The notes: a model not told the origin generated them from the sequence alone. 64,000 bases of DNA from Ziziphus jujuba (GCF_031755915.1 NC_083386.1:6513501-6577500), one strand, 5' to 3'. Positions 12,401 through 26,226 are shown, counted from the stretch's first letter. Translations and numbers: made by a program.

Positions 12401-14915
12401 CAATTTAAATATCCCAAAGGACAAATGGTTTATTGGTCAAAGAACGCTCAAACCTGTGACATATTAAACAGTAAACAATAGAAATTATGCATGGACCTTG
12501 GGAGCTGTAATCACAAAGTGGATTGGGAAGAAGAAAACATTGGTAAATGGACAAATATGCAAACAGAGAAAAAGCTATTTCTATTGGAGATTGGTGAAGA
12601 ATAGATGGCCTTCTGCCTTCCTTCTCACTTGCCGAAATAAGGTATGACTAGAAGCTAATTGGCCAACAGCTAGTAGGGATGATGAAATAGGTAAGGACTA
12701 CAATTCGTTCATTTTGAAGCACTAGTAGGTACTATTTTGAAACTGGCACTTATGTCTTTTTTGACTTGAGGCAATAAGAAAGGATCCCTGCCACTAAGCC
12801 CAAATACTATTGTAAGAATAGGATCAAAGCAACGAAAGTTAGCACCCATGATCAGCATTTTCCCAAGCTTGGGATCTACTGGAAGCATTGACAAGAAATT
12901 TCCTGATCAAAACAAAACAGGGAAAAAGGCAAAGTATAAGTAGTGAGACAACTATAAGTAGTTTTATTAAATACAGAGTACCACGTTTTCTCATGCAGGC
13001 TTCAACTAACCAAGCTCAGTCAATTTTTCCTTCTCATCTAATGCTCCAATCATCTTCAGAAAACCAATATCATTTTGGACCTGTAATTTGAGGACTTCTT
13101 AATTTGTGTGCAAACTGATAAGTAATCAACGAATAAACATAGAAAACACCACTTTCCAACAAAAAGAGATATAAATTGGAAATGAGCAAACCTATGTGAT
13201 ACATAAATAGATAAAAATAACCCTATTATTGATTGGAAATTTTTATAATTGATCTAGGATAGGGAAAATGATATTACAGCTGATTGGACCAGGGACAGGT
13301 TTTCCATACACTATACCAAGACAGGCATCAAGTAGAGTAAGCAGTAATAAATATTTAACCGAGCAACATCACTTACAGCAAGTGGTTCTGGTGGCTGCAG
13401 AGCAGATGACAAAAATTCTCCTATACTTTCAACCTGCAAGCTTTTTATTTGCAAGCAGAGAGAGTTCAAAGGAGTTCTCGGAAGTTCTGGAAGTTGATAT
13501 TCTGCAAAAGCTTCATAAACACATTTGGGGTAGAGGTGGTAACATTCACGTGGTTGTACACGGCCAGCCCTACCCCTTCTCTGCAGCAAAGAAGATTTCC
13601 AACAAGACCCAATGAAAAAAAGAAAAAAAGAAAAAAAAAAAAGAAAAAAAAAAGAAGGTTTTGTGCATATTAGAATGACAGATCTCGACAAGAAAATATA
13701 ATAAATGAAGATGAAGTAGGAAAGACAATTGAAGGTGGCATGAGATTCAAAATGCTTCATATACGATGTGCTACTATGATGCTATATCTATGAACCAGTC
13801 AAACACTTCCTAACAGGACATAGGTCTCCTAGGCATAGCTACATGTAATCCATGCTGTTTAGTTGCAATTGGTCCTAAAGTTTAAGTTATTAGTGAGTGA
13901 GCTAAATATAAATAAAAAGCAAACAGAAACACACACTTATCAACCCCATATTCACATGTACATCAGCCTATTAACTGGAACAAAAAGGGTCTTAAACATG
14001 CAGAACAACAAATCACCAAAAATGAGGATCATCCATATCTGAATATAAAAAACAAACAGGAGCTCTAGTACCATGTTCTGCTATTATCCATCCAAAAGCA
14101 TTAAGGTATTAGGAAATGGACCCACTGATGTAAATCAAACTAAGATAAACACACAATTAACACAAGCAAGGTTCCACCTGCTCATAGCATGTCCATTCAA
14201 ATACTTTTATGGATAGAGAACTGAAAAGAACTGAAAAGGTTAAGTAATAAGTTTGAAAACTAAGCCAGTTTCGCTGATGATTTCTAGATGAAATTAACCA
14301 TTACGCACTACAAATATATGGCAAAATATAGGCAAAGTGGGCCTAATTAGCTCTCTTACTTGTTGTGCAGATGCTTGTGATATCCAAGATGGTAGTAGAC
14401 AAGGTGTATTATTTAAAGCATCATAAGTTGTCTCTTTTGCTTTTCCACAGTCAATAACAAAAACTCTATCATTGATTGTAATGCTTGCCTCCGCCATATT
14501 TTGTAGCGAGAACTACTTTATGCACATTATGAGGTGGTCTCTCAAATATGAGTTTCTGCAGAAAATGACATCCAAAAATAATAAGAAATATGATCTGAAA
14601 TGAGTACCCACTTAATAAAATGTCTCATTTTCTGCAATAACTTAACAAATATATGTCTTAAGTACAAACCTAATGCACAATATGCAAACAGAAAGCATTC
14701 AATTGAAAGACACACACTTACAGGTGCAACTTTAACCGTACAAAATAACAAATGATATGAAAGATCTTGAAAAAGCGTGCACATCTCCAAGAATTTACTT
14801 CTACACTAAATCTGATGAAGTATCCAAACAGTAAGGATTAATAAGTTAGGATAAACTTAATAAACCAACCTGTTCATATGTTGCCATTGAACCATAGCAA
14901 GTCAGAAGCAAAATT
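9500..14915 (-). pseudogene. 5'-truncated DExH-box RNA helicase pseudogene (DExH3/DHX36-like)
   Basis: Exons recognisable on the minus strand: 14915-14870, 14555-14360, 13580-13377, 13080-13011, 12902-12754, 12318-12017, 11931-11872, 11094-10941, 10843-10732 and about 9973-9500. They cover helicase motifs V and VI ([40 protein letters not shown]), the HA2 region ([19 protein letters not shown]), the OB-fold ([19 protein letters not shown]) and a dsRNA-binding-like C-terminus ending KRRRSKRRSG. The whole N-terminal ATPase half (motifs I-IV) is absent: only about 500 bases separate the first exon from the end of NOL copy 2. Lesions seen: an extra A in a T-run at 14499-14502 shifts the frame just before motif V; a changed splice donor (AT for GT) at 12753-12752; an in-frame TGA at 11928-11926; and an extra base near 9655-9661. 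This is a decayed copy of a gene that works in RNA unwinding. Confidence 0.88.
11748..11872. repeat. Low-complexity A-rich, C10 and A-run tract in a helicase intron
   Basis: Contains AAAAT-type repeats, a run of about ten C and a long A run, directly followed by the donor side of the exon at 11872. Nothing else is seen in it. The homopolymers would be prone to assembly error. Confidence 0.5.
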
Positions 14916-15946
14916 CTGCCAGCTCAACAAGTTATAAAAAAGCCTATGATTATAATTTGTACTTGCAAATCACTAATTAGAGAAAAAAAAAATTGTGAAA
15001 AAAGAAAAGAGATATTAATTTCTATTGTTTGGTTAGACGGAAAATATAGAGAAAGAAAATACTTTAGTGAAAAGTCAGGATGAAAGGCAAATATTAGAGA
15101 AATTTTATTTTTCCACATAATCAAGTGAATCCAAGCTCCAAATCACATGGAAATAAACTCATCCAATTTACATGTCTTAATCTCTGATAATTTGATGATC
15201 ACTTAAAAGGTAAATAACTCCAAGCACCAAAAAAAAAACAAAAAAAACAAAAAAAACAAAAAAAAAAAACAAGAAAAAGACTCTTCGCATATTAGATCTG
15301 TTAACTCAAAAAATGCCACTCAAAAGATTAGATAAATAATGTTACAAAAAAATATATTTTAAAACTCTTTAAAGAAAAGAAAGAAAAAGAAATGAGTACA
15401 TTTATCTCTCATCCCAATCAATCTTCAAGCACATATCTGCTTCTTCTAGCACCAAAAGCAATTCTCTGTACAAAGAAGTAAACACAGAAAAATTGGTCAA
15501 TTAAGTTTTTCACATAAAAACATTTCAGAATGTTTTGAAACTTTATTTGAGATCAAAATCCATAATTGCAACTAAACACATGGCCTTTTTCTTTCACTTA
15601 ACTGAGAAAATTTGAGTGCAGGCTTTCAAGCCAGTAAGAAAACGGATGTAACTTGGCTTCATAGGTCCATTGGCAAGGTGGATCAAATGTTTGGAACGAG
15701 ATACTCGGCAACCTGACAACAGCGACAACTACATAAATAATATAAATAAAAGAATAAAACAAAAAATGCAGAAAATTAAACCAAGTATACAAATTGATCT
15801 TCCATTCCGTGTACATGCAAGTCATGCAAGCCATGTTTACAAAAACAGCAAATATAAGCTCATTTTCCTTCCCATCATATCCACCAATAATCTTGAACAA
15901 GAATGATTGAGATAGATTTTATTAAGCCAAAATATATGTAACACTC

Positions 15947-18900
15947 CGTCTCGAAGTACATCGGAAATTTCTCAAATTTGACCCAGGTTGACCAGATTTG
16001 ACCATCATTGACCGAGAAGGGATCAAATGTTGACTTTTTGTTTCCGGTGGAATTTCACATTGACCAAGGTCCCGTTACGTAGTACACATTGGCATAAGTT
16101 CATAGACTAGTAGCACGTCGAAAACGGTGCTACGGTTTGAAAGTTATGAGCAAAATAAATTGAGGTCCAAATTGTCCAAGGGTGCCTAGTTGACTTTTTA
16201 TTTTTGGAGATATAAGCTTTGACTCATGTGCGAATGTGAATTACTCATTGATACGAGTCCGTAGACTGATTTGGATTTTGTTGAAAAATTATGGACCTGT
16301 AAAATATTTCAAATACAATATTATTTTAATATTATTTTTAAATATATAAACAATGTAACACGTGTGACTTAATAAAAGATACCATGTGTCACAATGAGAA
16401 GATGCCACATGTCACCATATTAAATATTATATTATCTTAATATTATTTATTTATTTATTTATTTTTTTTATTATTATTATTTAAAAAAAAAATTTCTTTT
16501 TTCCTCACGTGGGGAAACACCCACGAAAATTTCTTTCTTTTTTCTTTTTTCTTTTCTTTTCTTCTTCTTCTTCCTTCCTTCTCCCTCTTGGCTTCACCCC
16601 GTTTCTCTTTTTTTTCGATTATATGAAGCCACATGCATCTGATGGGGAGGAAGAGGGGGAAGATTTTGGCCAGCAGCCGGAAAATGGCGGCCAACCATCG
16701 TTGGATGCGGCCGGATTGGGCTTCATTGCCGATGACGGCAAGATTGGCTCTGTCGGCAATCCGGCCACTACCCGGCCAAATTGATACTCCTTTCCATCTA
16801 TTTTGGACCTCCAAAGCTCAATTTTGAGGTCCATTCAGCTCAATTCCTTGTCGTTTGGGAGATACGACAAGTTGAAGTTCGGCAGAAAGCTTCCGTCCAC
16901 TTTCCGGCCACCTCCGGTCAAGTTGAGTCCAACAGAGATCGGTAACGTATTTCTCGTCCCCTTAGCTTTCTGTTGATACTTTATTTACAAATTTTGGACA
17001 CCGTTTGTGTTAAACCCCCCGGGTATCGGGTATTATTTATCCGAATAAAATATTAATTTATTTGATCCTGTGTAATATTGTTGTTTTAGGAGCACGTGTG
17101 AGCCGTAAAATTGATCCTATGGAGGATCTTGGTTGGATTGCATGCTCGAGGTGAGTGATCCACCTTCAAATTAATTTCGGGAATAAAATTTGTGAATATT
17201 TTGTATTAATTGAATATTTGAAATTGATATTCTATGTAATAAATATTTAGTAGATTTATATTTGGAAATTTGATGCTCAATTGAGTAAATCAAAATATTT
17301 ATATATTAAGAAATATTTTGATCTAAAGAATTTTATGAAATTGAAATTGAAATTATTAATTATTAAATTAATTTGTTGGAATATTTCATAATTGAATATT
17401 TCAAAAATATGTTTATGTGTTCGATATTAAGAGAATTTCTATTTATAATTATATTGCCAATTTATAATGTTTTTAATATATATTTTGGTGCCAAAAGAAT
17501 ATATTTGAGAATTTAAAAAAATTTTGGTTTTGATTTATTTTAATTATTGCTATAGTTATTATTCAATTATTGTGCACAATTATATGAATTAATTATATAT
17601 ATAATTTATATAGTTTTCATATTATTGATTTAAATCGATTTTTGAGAATTTGAGAAAAATATGGATTTAAATTATATATTTCAAAAATATTTATGCATTG
17701 AAATATTAATGGCTTGACCTTATGCCATTGAAAAATTTGTATAGTCAAAATTGATGGATTTGAACTTGATGGATTTATAATAATGATTTAAAAGAGAATG
17801 TGGAAAATTACGGGTTTAATTGGATTGAATAAACCCGATGATATTCATGAAATTTTAAGATTTTGAAAAATATTGATTTATGATTTACGAGTTTTTAGAT
17901 ACACGTACTGGTGTTCTGTGTATATGGATGTTATTAGTGCACACATGGATATGACTAGCGCGTAGGTGGATGTGAGTAGCATGCAGGTGATTTATGGGGT
18001 TGTCCTGTGGTTGCCATCGGATGAGGGTAGACCACCTCTCCATGGCCGGGATGCCTGTAAGCAATGGCGCGGTGGGACGCCACGCGACCGTATGCCGGTT
18101 ACTCTCTTTAACCTCTTGTCTGGCGGTGCTTGGGACGTTGGGTACAATTGGCGCTACTAATATATAGTGGGTTTATCAAATGGTTTTCAGAACATGGATT
18201 TCAAATCTAATATTTTGAAATTGTATTTTAATTAAGAATATATTTAATGTTGTTTTTATTATTGATTTCAAATGGAGATTTTAATTTGATTTAATTTTTC
18301 CAATGCTTAATTGTTCAATAAATTGATTTATTTTAATTACTTAATTATTCTATGAATTGTTTTAATGTGAGTTTTATTAATATTTCGGTATTAATTGTTA
18401 TGACATGCATTAATTATTTAGTAATTGCTACAAGTTATTTTTATTTCTATTTGTTTCATTATAAATTTTGGATCCTTGAATTTTCGTGTTTTATTGCAAA
18501 ATTATTGACTACTTGTTTTCCTTGGTTTTCGGGGCATACAAATAGTGGGTTTTGTGAAAACGTTTTAAAAAGGGAAACTTTTCCAACGGAGTGAATGGTG
18601 AGAGTTTTGAAGGAAAATATTATTTTCAATTAATTATCATTTATTTATTCGTTGATTATTCTTAACTAATCAAGTATACTATGATTGTTATTATTACCAT
18701 AATTGTGTATATAGATAGGATCACTCACTGAGATGATTAGCATCTCATGTTTTTAAATTCCGTTCCCCTAGGCCCAGGTTGGGAGACGTTGATCGTCCGG
18801 GACGAACCTGATGTCTCAGTTCATTGCCGAAAGTCCAAAAAGCATTTCCTCTTTTTTTCTCTCCATCTTGTATTGCTTCGTCTGTCATTGTATTAATTTC

Positions 18901-19190
18901 ATATTTATTTGTATAATGCTCTGTGTACGGATTGGACAGATATTTGTTTAATTGCTTATTGATTCCATGTTATTATTTTGGAGTGCTGAAAATTTGTCGA
19001 AAAAAATTGTAGTAAGGTGGGAGGAATAAGGAGATGTTTCTAAAAGTGTTTTTCGTGCAGGAAAATTTTGTGGTAAGTCCAACCCTTAGGGGAGGTTCTG
19101 CCAGATTTTTCATTGGAGGGTCCGGTAGGATTTTCCTGGGATCAGGGTTTGTCTAGGGTTCTGGTGAGAAATTTTGGACGGATCCTGACA
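15947..19190 (+). mobile_element. Solo LTR, Tekay-like Ty3/gypsy family, in a late intron of NOL copy 2
   Basis: A 3244-base unit begins TGTAACACTCCGTCTCGAAG and ends GGACGGATCCTGACA, with TG...CA termini and a 5-base target duplication ATATA (15942-15946 and 19191-19195). It is related throughout to the LTRs at 35580, 51371, 32201, 54353 and 62696, sharing for example the block around GATCACTCACTGAGATGATT and the CTTAGGGGAGGTTCTGCC block near its 3' end. No gag or pol lies inside, so it is best read as the product of recombination between two LTRs. A pyrimidine-rich, then GC-rich island lies at about 16505-16950. Confidence 0.88.
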
Positions 19191-20896
19191 ATATATGAGG
19201 TAGCAATGGTTCATAACATATTGACATATAACTCATGAATCATGAGCAGCTGAGATGGCACCATAATTCAAAAAGTTATAGGAAGTAGTCTTAGTCTTAT
19301 CGAAGGATCAACATGGTAATCAAACAACCATGAATAATCAAAAGGCTTGTTTCATAAGACATTAATAATCTTATACTCAATGGCAAATCCCTGCACGAAA
19401 AACAACATCTTATCACTTCAGCTGGTTCTGCCAAAACATTGATGAAAAACTTGGCCTGCAAGAAGCAAAATAATTTGATTTCCATCAGAAGCATGTATGA
19501 GAATTAACATACAAAAGTATAATTCTTATTTGACTTGCTTTGTAGTTGCACCAGACATGAGAAGATCAGTTGTGACCATTCCTGGTTGCAAACACAACAA
19601 AAAATTAAAAAGAAACTAAAACATGTAACACATGTGTACAGTGGGCGATAAATGGTTAAATCACATAGTAGATTCTTCTTTTGCTTCTGTTCCTGGTGTA
19701 TTAATTACAACAAATACAAAAATAGAATAAAATAAAAAATTATAGTTTACTGTTATTCTTGAAAATACTGTCCAATTAGTATTTTTCTTCGAGGTAAAAA
19801 GAAGTATAACTACACAAATTATGCAAGAACATACCAAAAGGTTATGCAAAACAACATTTTTGACACCTTGCATCCGCAATCCGCCTGTAAAAAATCAGGA
19901 AGCTCTTCATTGTGGAGTTAAAAAGTAATATTTTCAGAAAGAAACTAACTTTGCTTACGTAAGAGAAAAACCAGTAGAGCATGTACCTGTAATGATTTGG
20001 TTAAATGTACCACACTGCATTTTGTTGCCCCATATGCAGCAAATCTATGAGAAAAGAAAAACATAAATAAGGAAATATTAAAAAAAATCAGATAAACAGA
20101 GAGGAAAAACCATTGTGACAATCACCACAAGTCTTGCTCATTAAGTGTACGGTAATAGTATACACTATACCACAAAATACAAGTGAATCATGATTTCATA
20201 ATTCTTGCCAATTAGTTCCCACACTAGCATTCAACCATGTGCATCATCTAAGACCTAAGTCGTAAAAGATTCAAAGACGAGCTATTTTAGGCCAAATACG
20301 GAGTGTCTGGGTGGTTATGATAGACACAAAGCTAGTTTATCTTAATGGCCTTTGATGAGGTGTTTGGAGTGAAAGATTGCAGCAGGATCGAAATTAAAAT
20401 GAAAGGACACTACCATCTGATGCAAGGATTTATGGTACACATGAGATGCTGGAGGCAAAGGATAACATAAACCAAATCTTTCTTCATAATGTATTACAGT
20501 AACTGCAAACTAAAATGGCACCTTGGGGTTGGTCTTCCATCTGAACCAGCTCCATCAATGTTGAAAATATGCCCCCCTCAGAGGCTGGTTCAACATCCTC
20601 TTTATTGCCTACGAGAAGCCAAAAGTCATGGGTGTATATATATATATATATCAGCCTAAAAGAATTGCCAAGTAAAAAGAAAACTTCTCACTACCTCTAA
20701 GCAACAGATCATCAATCCAAGAGAATTTGTAGCAACAACTTCACCGTATGTAATGGAACACCCACAGTGATCACATGTATGAGTATAAATGAGGGAAACA
20801 TATAAATGAAACTGAAACAGAAAAGAAATCATGAAGGGGGGAAAAAGTAAAACATGAAAAAAAAAGGGAAAACGAAAAACTGAAACAGGAAAGAAA

Positions 20897-20911
20897 TCAT
20901 GAAGGGGGGGG
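20897..20911. repeat. Poly-G run in a purine-rich intron segment of NOL copy 2
   Basis: A run of about 15 G lies within a purine-rich duplicated stretch: GAAACAGAAAAGAAATCATG and a close variant both occur between 20810 and 20915. It lies in the intron between NOL exons 5 and 6, just left of the chromovirus insertion. Its length may be an assembly uncertainty. Confidence 0.6.
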
Positions 20912-20977
20912 GGGGGGGGGAGTAAAACATGAAAAAAAAAAAGAAAAAAAAGAAAAAAGAAAATGAGACTCACATGA

Positions 20978-21463
20978 TGATGTAAGACAGATAGGAAAAG
21001 AAAGAAAATAGAAAAGAAATAGATAGGATTCTAGTGTCACACTAGATTGATTTTAGGAATCACTCCCAAAACCCTAGGCATCACACCTAAGTTTGTTTTG
21101 CATCACACAAAACCAGAGAAAATAATCTCATAAAATTCTTGTAATATTGATTAACTCCTCCAAGAATTACAAAAAACCCTATTTATATTAAAAATCATCT
21201 AATAACATTAGGAAACTAAAATAATAGGAAACCTAGTTAAATAAGGAAACTAATAACATTAAGAAATTGAAAATAATAGGAAACCTAATTAAATAATAAA
21301 ATACTCTAATTAAAAATAGGAAACTAAATTAATCTACTAAAATCCTTGAAGATCCCAAATAAGCCCATCTTGTCCTAGATCATGCCAAATTAATGTTTAG
21401 GCCTTAGAATCTGTTTTTCCTCTTCTCTGATAAGTTTTCAGAGGTTGCTTCTATCTTGCATCA
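20978..21463 (-). repeat. 3' LTR of the minus-strand chromovirus
   Basis: 486 bases, the left copy of the pair, bounded by TGATGTAAGACAG and CTTGCATCA on the plus strand. It matches 26227-26712 at equal length with about 14 mismatches counted by eye and no indel. Confidence 0.93.
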
Positions 21464-21473
21464 ATTCCCCTTG
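21464..21473 (-). other. Polypurine tract of the minus-strand chromovirus
   Basis: Minus-strand CAAGGGGAAT lies directly against the TG terminus of the 3' LTR, the normal place for the plus-strand primer of reverse transcription. Confidence 0.8.
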
Positions 21474-21513
21474 GCTTAGAAAAACTCGACCCCGGCGAGT
21501 TGATGGCATGAAA

Positions 21514-22790
21514 TTAATCATAGAGGTCTTGATTGAGTTTCTGAAATTCTTGGTCAGTGATCCATGTGCAATCTGAAAGTGGTTGATTCTTCCACTTGAC
21601 AAGATACTGTTGATATCCTCCACCTCTAGTTGATACTATTTGATGATCAACAACATCTTCAATTTCCTCTTTTAATCGAAATGTAGAGGGTAGACTTGCT
21701 GCCTTGCTACCACTTGCTGTATCATTTTCATGTCCCTCATAAGAACTTAGATCCTCAATATTGAAGACATTACTTATACCCATATCCTTTGGTAGATCAA
21801 GGACATAGGCATTTGAGCTGATTTTCTTTAAAATCTTATATGGACCAACATTCCTTGAATGTAGCTTCTTATAAGTGCCCCTAGGAAAACGTTCAGGCCT
21901 TATCCGAACCATTACCATATCCCCTTCATTAAATTCAGCAAATTTTCTCTTCAAATCAGCATGTGCCTTGTAGCTTTCATTACTTAGAGCAATTTTTCTG
22001 CGAATATCATCATGAATTTCTTGAATGTGTCTTCCAAAAGTTTCAGCTTCAGCACTTGGTCTTGCTGCCAAAGGTAAAAGAACCAAGTCAATAGGCTTCC
22101 TAGGGAGCATCCCAGTTACAATTTCAAATGGGCTGCGACCTGTGCTCCTATTTATGGAGCTATTATATGCAAATTCTGCCATAGGAAGTATTTGATCCTA
22201 ACTAGTTATGTGATCTCCAACTAGACAGCGAAGTAAATCTCCCAAGCTTCAATTTACAATTTCTGTTTGACCATCTGATTGTGGATGAAAAGCAGAAGAG
22301 AACTTCAATTTGGTATTCATTGTCTTTCATAAGGTTCTCCAAAAATAACTCATAAACTTTACATCTCGATCTAAAACTATTGTCATAGGTAGTCCATGAA
22401 GACGAACTATTTTTTTGAAAAATAATTTAGCTACGTGAATGGCATCCATGGTCTTTGAACAGGCAATAAAGTGTGCCATTTTTGAAAATCTATCAACCAC
22501 AACCATTATGCAATCATGCCCCCTTATTGTTTTAGGTAATCCTAAAACAAAATCCATGCTTAACTCTTTCCATGGCTCATGAGGTATGGGAAGAGGCATA
22601 TACAAACCTGTATTCTTCTTTCTTCCTTTTGATAATTGACATATTCGACCTCAAGAAATTGTTTTGATAACATCCCTCTTCAAAGTTGGCCAATAGAATC
22701 GATCATCAACCATGGCTATGGTTTTATCTTTTCCAAAATGACCAGCTGCCCCTCCACCATGTAATTCCCAGATCATTTGCTCACGTAATG
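21514..22790 (-). pseudogene. Integrase and chromodomain part of pol (minus-strand chromovirus)
   Basis: Integrase core pieces are visible ([38 protein letters not shown]; later the DGQTE-like region and MAEFAYNSSINRSTGRSPFE). The GPY/F-type module follows (NVGPYKILKKISSNAYVLDL). The end is a chromodomain: EDVVDHQIVSTRGGGYQQYL, then VKWKNQPLSDCTWI. Chromodomains tether integrase to modified histones, so they bias insertion (family knowledge). Stop codons fall near 22647, 22324 and between 22324 and 22190, all in the one frame shared with RT. Confidence 0.85.
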
Positions 22791-22866
22791 ATGTATTAGG
22801 CAAACAAAGTTTGGTTTCCTTAAAAAGATAACCATCATGTAGTGAAAAATTAGGATATTCACCTAG

Positions 22867-25263
22867 CTATCCTCTTGTTAAAGCTGCATGTATAAGGTTG
22901 AAATCCTTACAAGAAGGATAATCCCTTTTAAGAGATTCAAACCCCACAACTTTAATTGCCATAGAAGCTAAGATATACACAACTCTACTCAATGCATCAG
23001 CAACCTTGTTTTCTGCACCAGATTTGTGTTTGATAAGGAATGAATATTCTTGCAAGAAAGAAATCCATTTCCCATGCCGATAATTCATCTTCTTTTATGA
23101 GTTGATGTACTTGAGGGCTTCATGATCTGAAAATAGAATAAACTCATTTGATATGAGATAATGATGCCAATATCGTAAAGCTTGAACCACCGCATAAACT
23201 TCTTTGTCATAAGTAGAATACTTTTGCTTAGCTTCATTGAATTTCTCACTGAAAAATGCAATAGGATGCCCTTCTTGACTAAGTGTGCCACCAATTCCCA
23301 CATTAGATGCATCACATGATACCTCAAAAACCTTCGAAAAATCTGGTAGTCGAAGAATCGGTGCTTCAGTCAATCTTTTTTTAACCTCTTCCAAAGCTTT
23401 TGTTGCTGTCTTGGTCCAAAGAAATTGGTTTTTCTTCATACAATCAGTTATTGGAGCCATAATCGAGCTGAAATTTTGAATAAATCTTCGATAAAATGTA
23501 GCTAATCCATGAAAGCTTTGTACCTCTTGCAATGAACTAGGAATTGGCCACTCTAGGATAGCTTTAATATTCAAAGGATCCATTTCCAGTCCTCTTGACG
23601 AAACAACATAACCCAAGAATACCACTGATGATGTCATAAAACAACATTTCTTCAAATTTATGTAGAGCTTCTCTTGTCGAAGAACTCTCATAACTTGCTG
23701 CAAATGTGAAAGATGGTCTTCCCCACTCTTGCTATATATCAATATATCATCAAAATATACTACCAAAAATTTACCAAAGAATGGCTGTAGAATTTGATTC
23801 ATAAACCTCATAAATGTACTTGGAGCATTTGAAAGACCAAATGGCATTACCAGCCATTCATAAAGACCATCCTTTATTTTGAAAGCTGTTTTCCACTCAT
23901 CTTCGGGCCTTAGACGAATTTGGTGATATCCACTTTTTAGATCCAATTTTGAAAATATACACGAACCAGCCATCATGTCCAACATGTCATCAAATCGAGG
24001 GATAGGTAAGCGATATTGGATTTTAATCTTGTTAATCGCACGACTATCAACACACATTCACCAACTCCCATCTTTCTTGGGTGTAAGCAAAGCAGGAACA
24101 GCACAAGGACTTAAACTCTCACGGATGAATTCCTTGGACAGCAACTCCTCCACTTGCCTTTTAAGCTCCGCATGCTCGTCAGGATTCATACGATATGCTG
24201 GAAGATTAGGTAATTGAGCTCCTGGTACAAAGTCTATGGCATGCTGAATGTTACGTAAAGGAGGTAATTCACTTGGAAACTCTTCCGGAACCAAATCTGA
24301 AAAATCAGACAACAAATTCTGAATCTCTATTGGAAACGTTTGCTTGCTGGTTGCTGTTTCCTTCTTTGTTTCCTTTGCTAGAACAGCATATACAACTCCA
24401 TTTTTCTTAATTTCTCGCTCAAAATTCTTCTTAGTAAGAATATGTAGAGATTTTTGTGGATTGTTAGAAACCTTACTTGGTTTTTCCACCTTATATTTAT
24501 CCATCTCCGCTACCGTCATAGGCTTCAACACAACCTTCCTACCTTTGAACATGAAAGAGTAGGTATTTTCTCTCCCACAGTGAAACACATCTCTATCATA
24601 CAGCCAAGGACGACCAAGAAGAAGATGTGTTACTTTCATCGGAATCACATCACACCAAATTGAGTCATTGTAAACCCCACATGAAAAAGAAACTAGACAG
24701 CGTTGGGTTATCGGAATTGAAGTACTGTCAATCCATGCTATTTTATATGGAAGTGGATGCGGTTCAATAGGAAGTTTTAATCGTCCTACCATAGATGCCG
24801 AAACAACATTCATACTACTATCACCATCAATGATAAGTTTTTGTGCTTGATTTTCACAACGAACCAACATTTGAAAAATAGAGGTGCGTTTCCAATCTTC
24901 CTTCTCATCTTTCGGAATTGAAAGGATACGTCTAACAACAGCATTTAATGAAGTATCTACTTCATCTTCTTCCAAGTCATCAGGATTATAAACTCCGTAG
25001 TTGAAATTGTCTTCATCTTCCTCTCTTTGTTGATCAGGTTCTTCATGATGTTGTACATCAAGATGTAGGTTTCTTTTAGGACAATTATATGCCATATGAC
25101 CAGGTTGTCCACATTTGAAACATTGGTTGCCTTTTCCTCTAAGTTCAGAAGCATTAGGAAAAGGTACCTTGGCCGTCATAGGTTGTTTTGAAGGCTGATT
25201 TGCTATAACTCTGTTGCTGCGATTTATATTAGGTCTTTTGAAACTTCCAAGATACTCCTCCAA
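22867..25263 (-). pseudogene. Zinc knuckle, protease, reverse transcriptase and RNase H part of gag-pol (minus-strand chromovirus)
   Basis: In one frame: zinc knuckle CFKCGQPGHMAYNCP near 25120-25075, protease region around LIIDGDSSMNVVSA near 24840-24800, RT with [11 protein letters not shown] near 23760-23735, RNase H with [19 protein letters not shown] near 23320-23270 and VADALSR near 23005. An Arg codon has become TGA at 24060-24058 between DGSW and [10 protein letters not shown]. More stops occur at 23094-23092 and 22866-22864. RT most resembles chromoviruses whose motif reads [20 protein letters not shown]. Confidence 0.88.
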
Positions 25264-26077
25264 TCCAAAAAAACTTGAAAAGCTTGCTCTAAACCGTAGA
25301 TAGGTTGTCTTAGTAGCTCCCTCCTAATGTCGGACCTCAAACCAGATTTAAATCTTGCTAATGTTTGCCTTGGATTTTCAAGTAGTTGGCTTCGAGTCTT
25401 CAACTCATCAAACTTCTGCATATACTCAACAACTGACAAATTACCTTGCTTCAAGTGGATTGCTTGCTCACATAATTTATCATAGTAATTGGTAGGCATG
25501 TATTTTTCCCTAAGCTTAGCTTTCATCTTTTGCCAAGTACCAATGGGTGGTGATCCCATTCTTCTTAAATCTCCTTCAACACCCATCCACCAAATTTTGG
25601 CAAGACCTACTAGCTTCATCTTAGCGAACCTTACTCTCCGATCATCATCCATATCATACCAATCAAATACTCTTCAATGGAAGAAAGCCAATCAGCAAAC
25701 TCAGTTGGATTTACTTTACCTTTGAAATCTGGTACTTCAATCTTTACCCTCTTTGTGATGTCATCAAAAGTATTGTGACGTCCTTGTGCTGATTGCAATA
25801 TATCTCTCACCTAATTAGGTGTCTGTTGGGCTGTAGGGAAAGGCACTGGAGCAATTGTCTTTGCTGACAGCTTCTCTTGACTTTTATCATCATTGGCTTC
25901 AGGATTCTCATCTTGTTCATTGTTGGTTGAAGAACTGCTAGGTTGAGATATTTGGGCTTCAATATTACCAACCCGAACATTAAGAGACTCCACTTGTTCG
26001 ACCATACGAATAAATAATTCTTCAAATTGATTATCAATTATTCTACCTCTAAAACTCTTTCCAGATCTTGTAGTCAT
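25224..26077 (-). pseudogene. gag remnant of the minus-strand chromovirus
   Basis: Starts MTTRSGKSFRGRIIDNQFEE at 26077. A stop occurs at 25813-25811, a frameshift near 25665 within EEY...DMDDDRRVRF, and another near 25230-25260 where the capsid region (LREKYMPTNYYDKLCEQAIH, VVEYMQKFDEL) joins the zinc-knuckle frame. The capsid fold is recognisable, but the polyprotein is broken at least three times here. Confidence 0.8.
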
Positions 26078-26207
26078 GATTCCTTAATCCAAAGAAACAA
26101 TCTGATCACCGGATACTATTCACATCGGATTACTGTTCACACTACGGGTTACTGTTCATGCCGAAGAATTACTGTTGACGGAACTGCTTATGCGGCTAGG
26201 GTTGGAA

Positions 26208-26223
26208 CCTGGCTCTGATACCA
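26208..26223 (-). other. Primer-binding site of the minus-strand chromovirus
   Basis: Minus-strand TGGTATCAGAGCCAGG, three bases from the inner edge of the 5' LTR, is complementary to the 3' end of plant initiator Met tRNA. Confidence 0.9.
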
Positions 26224-26226
26224 AAC

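Noticed and set aside
16455..16834. Open frames on both strands in the 15947-19190 LTR
   Set aside because: They follow a pyrimidine tract and the GC-rich island of the LTR; the Lys/Glu-rich or Phe/Ser-rich composition is an artefact of base content.
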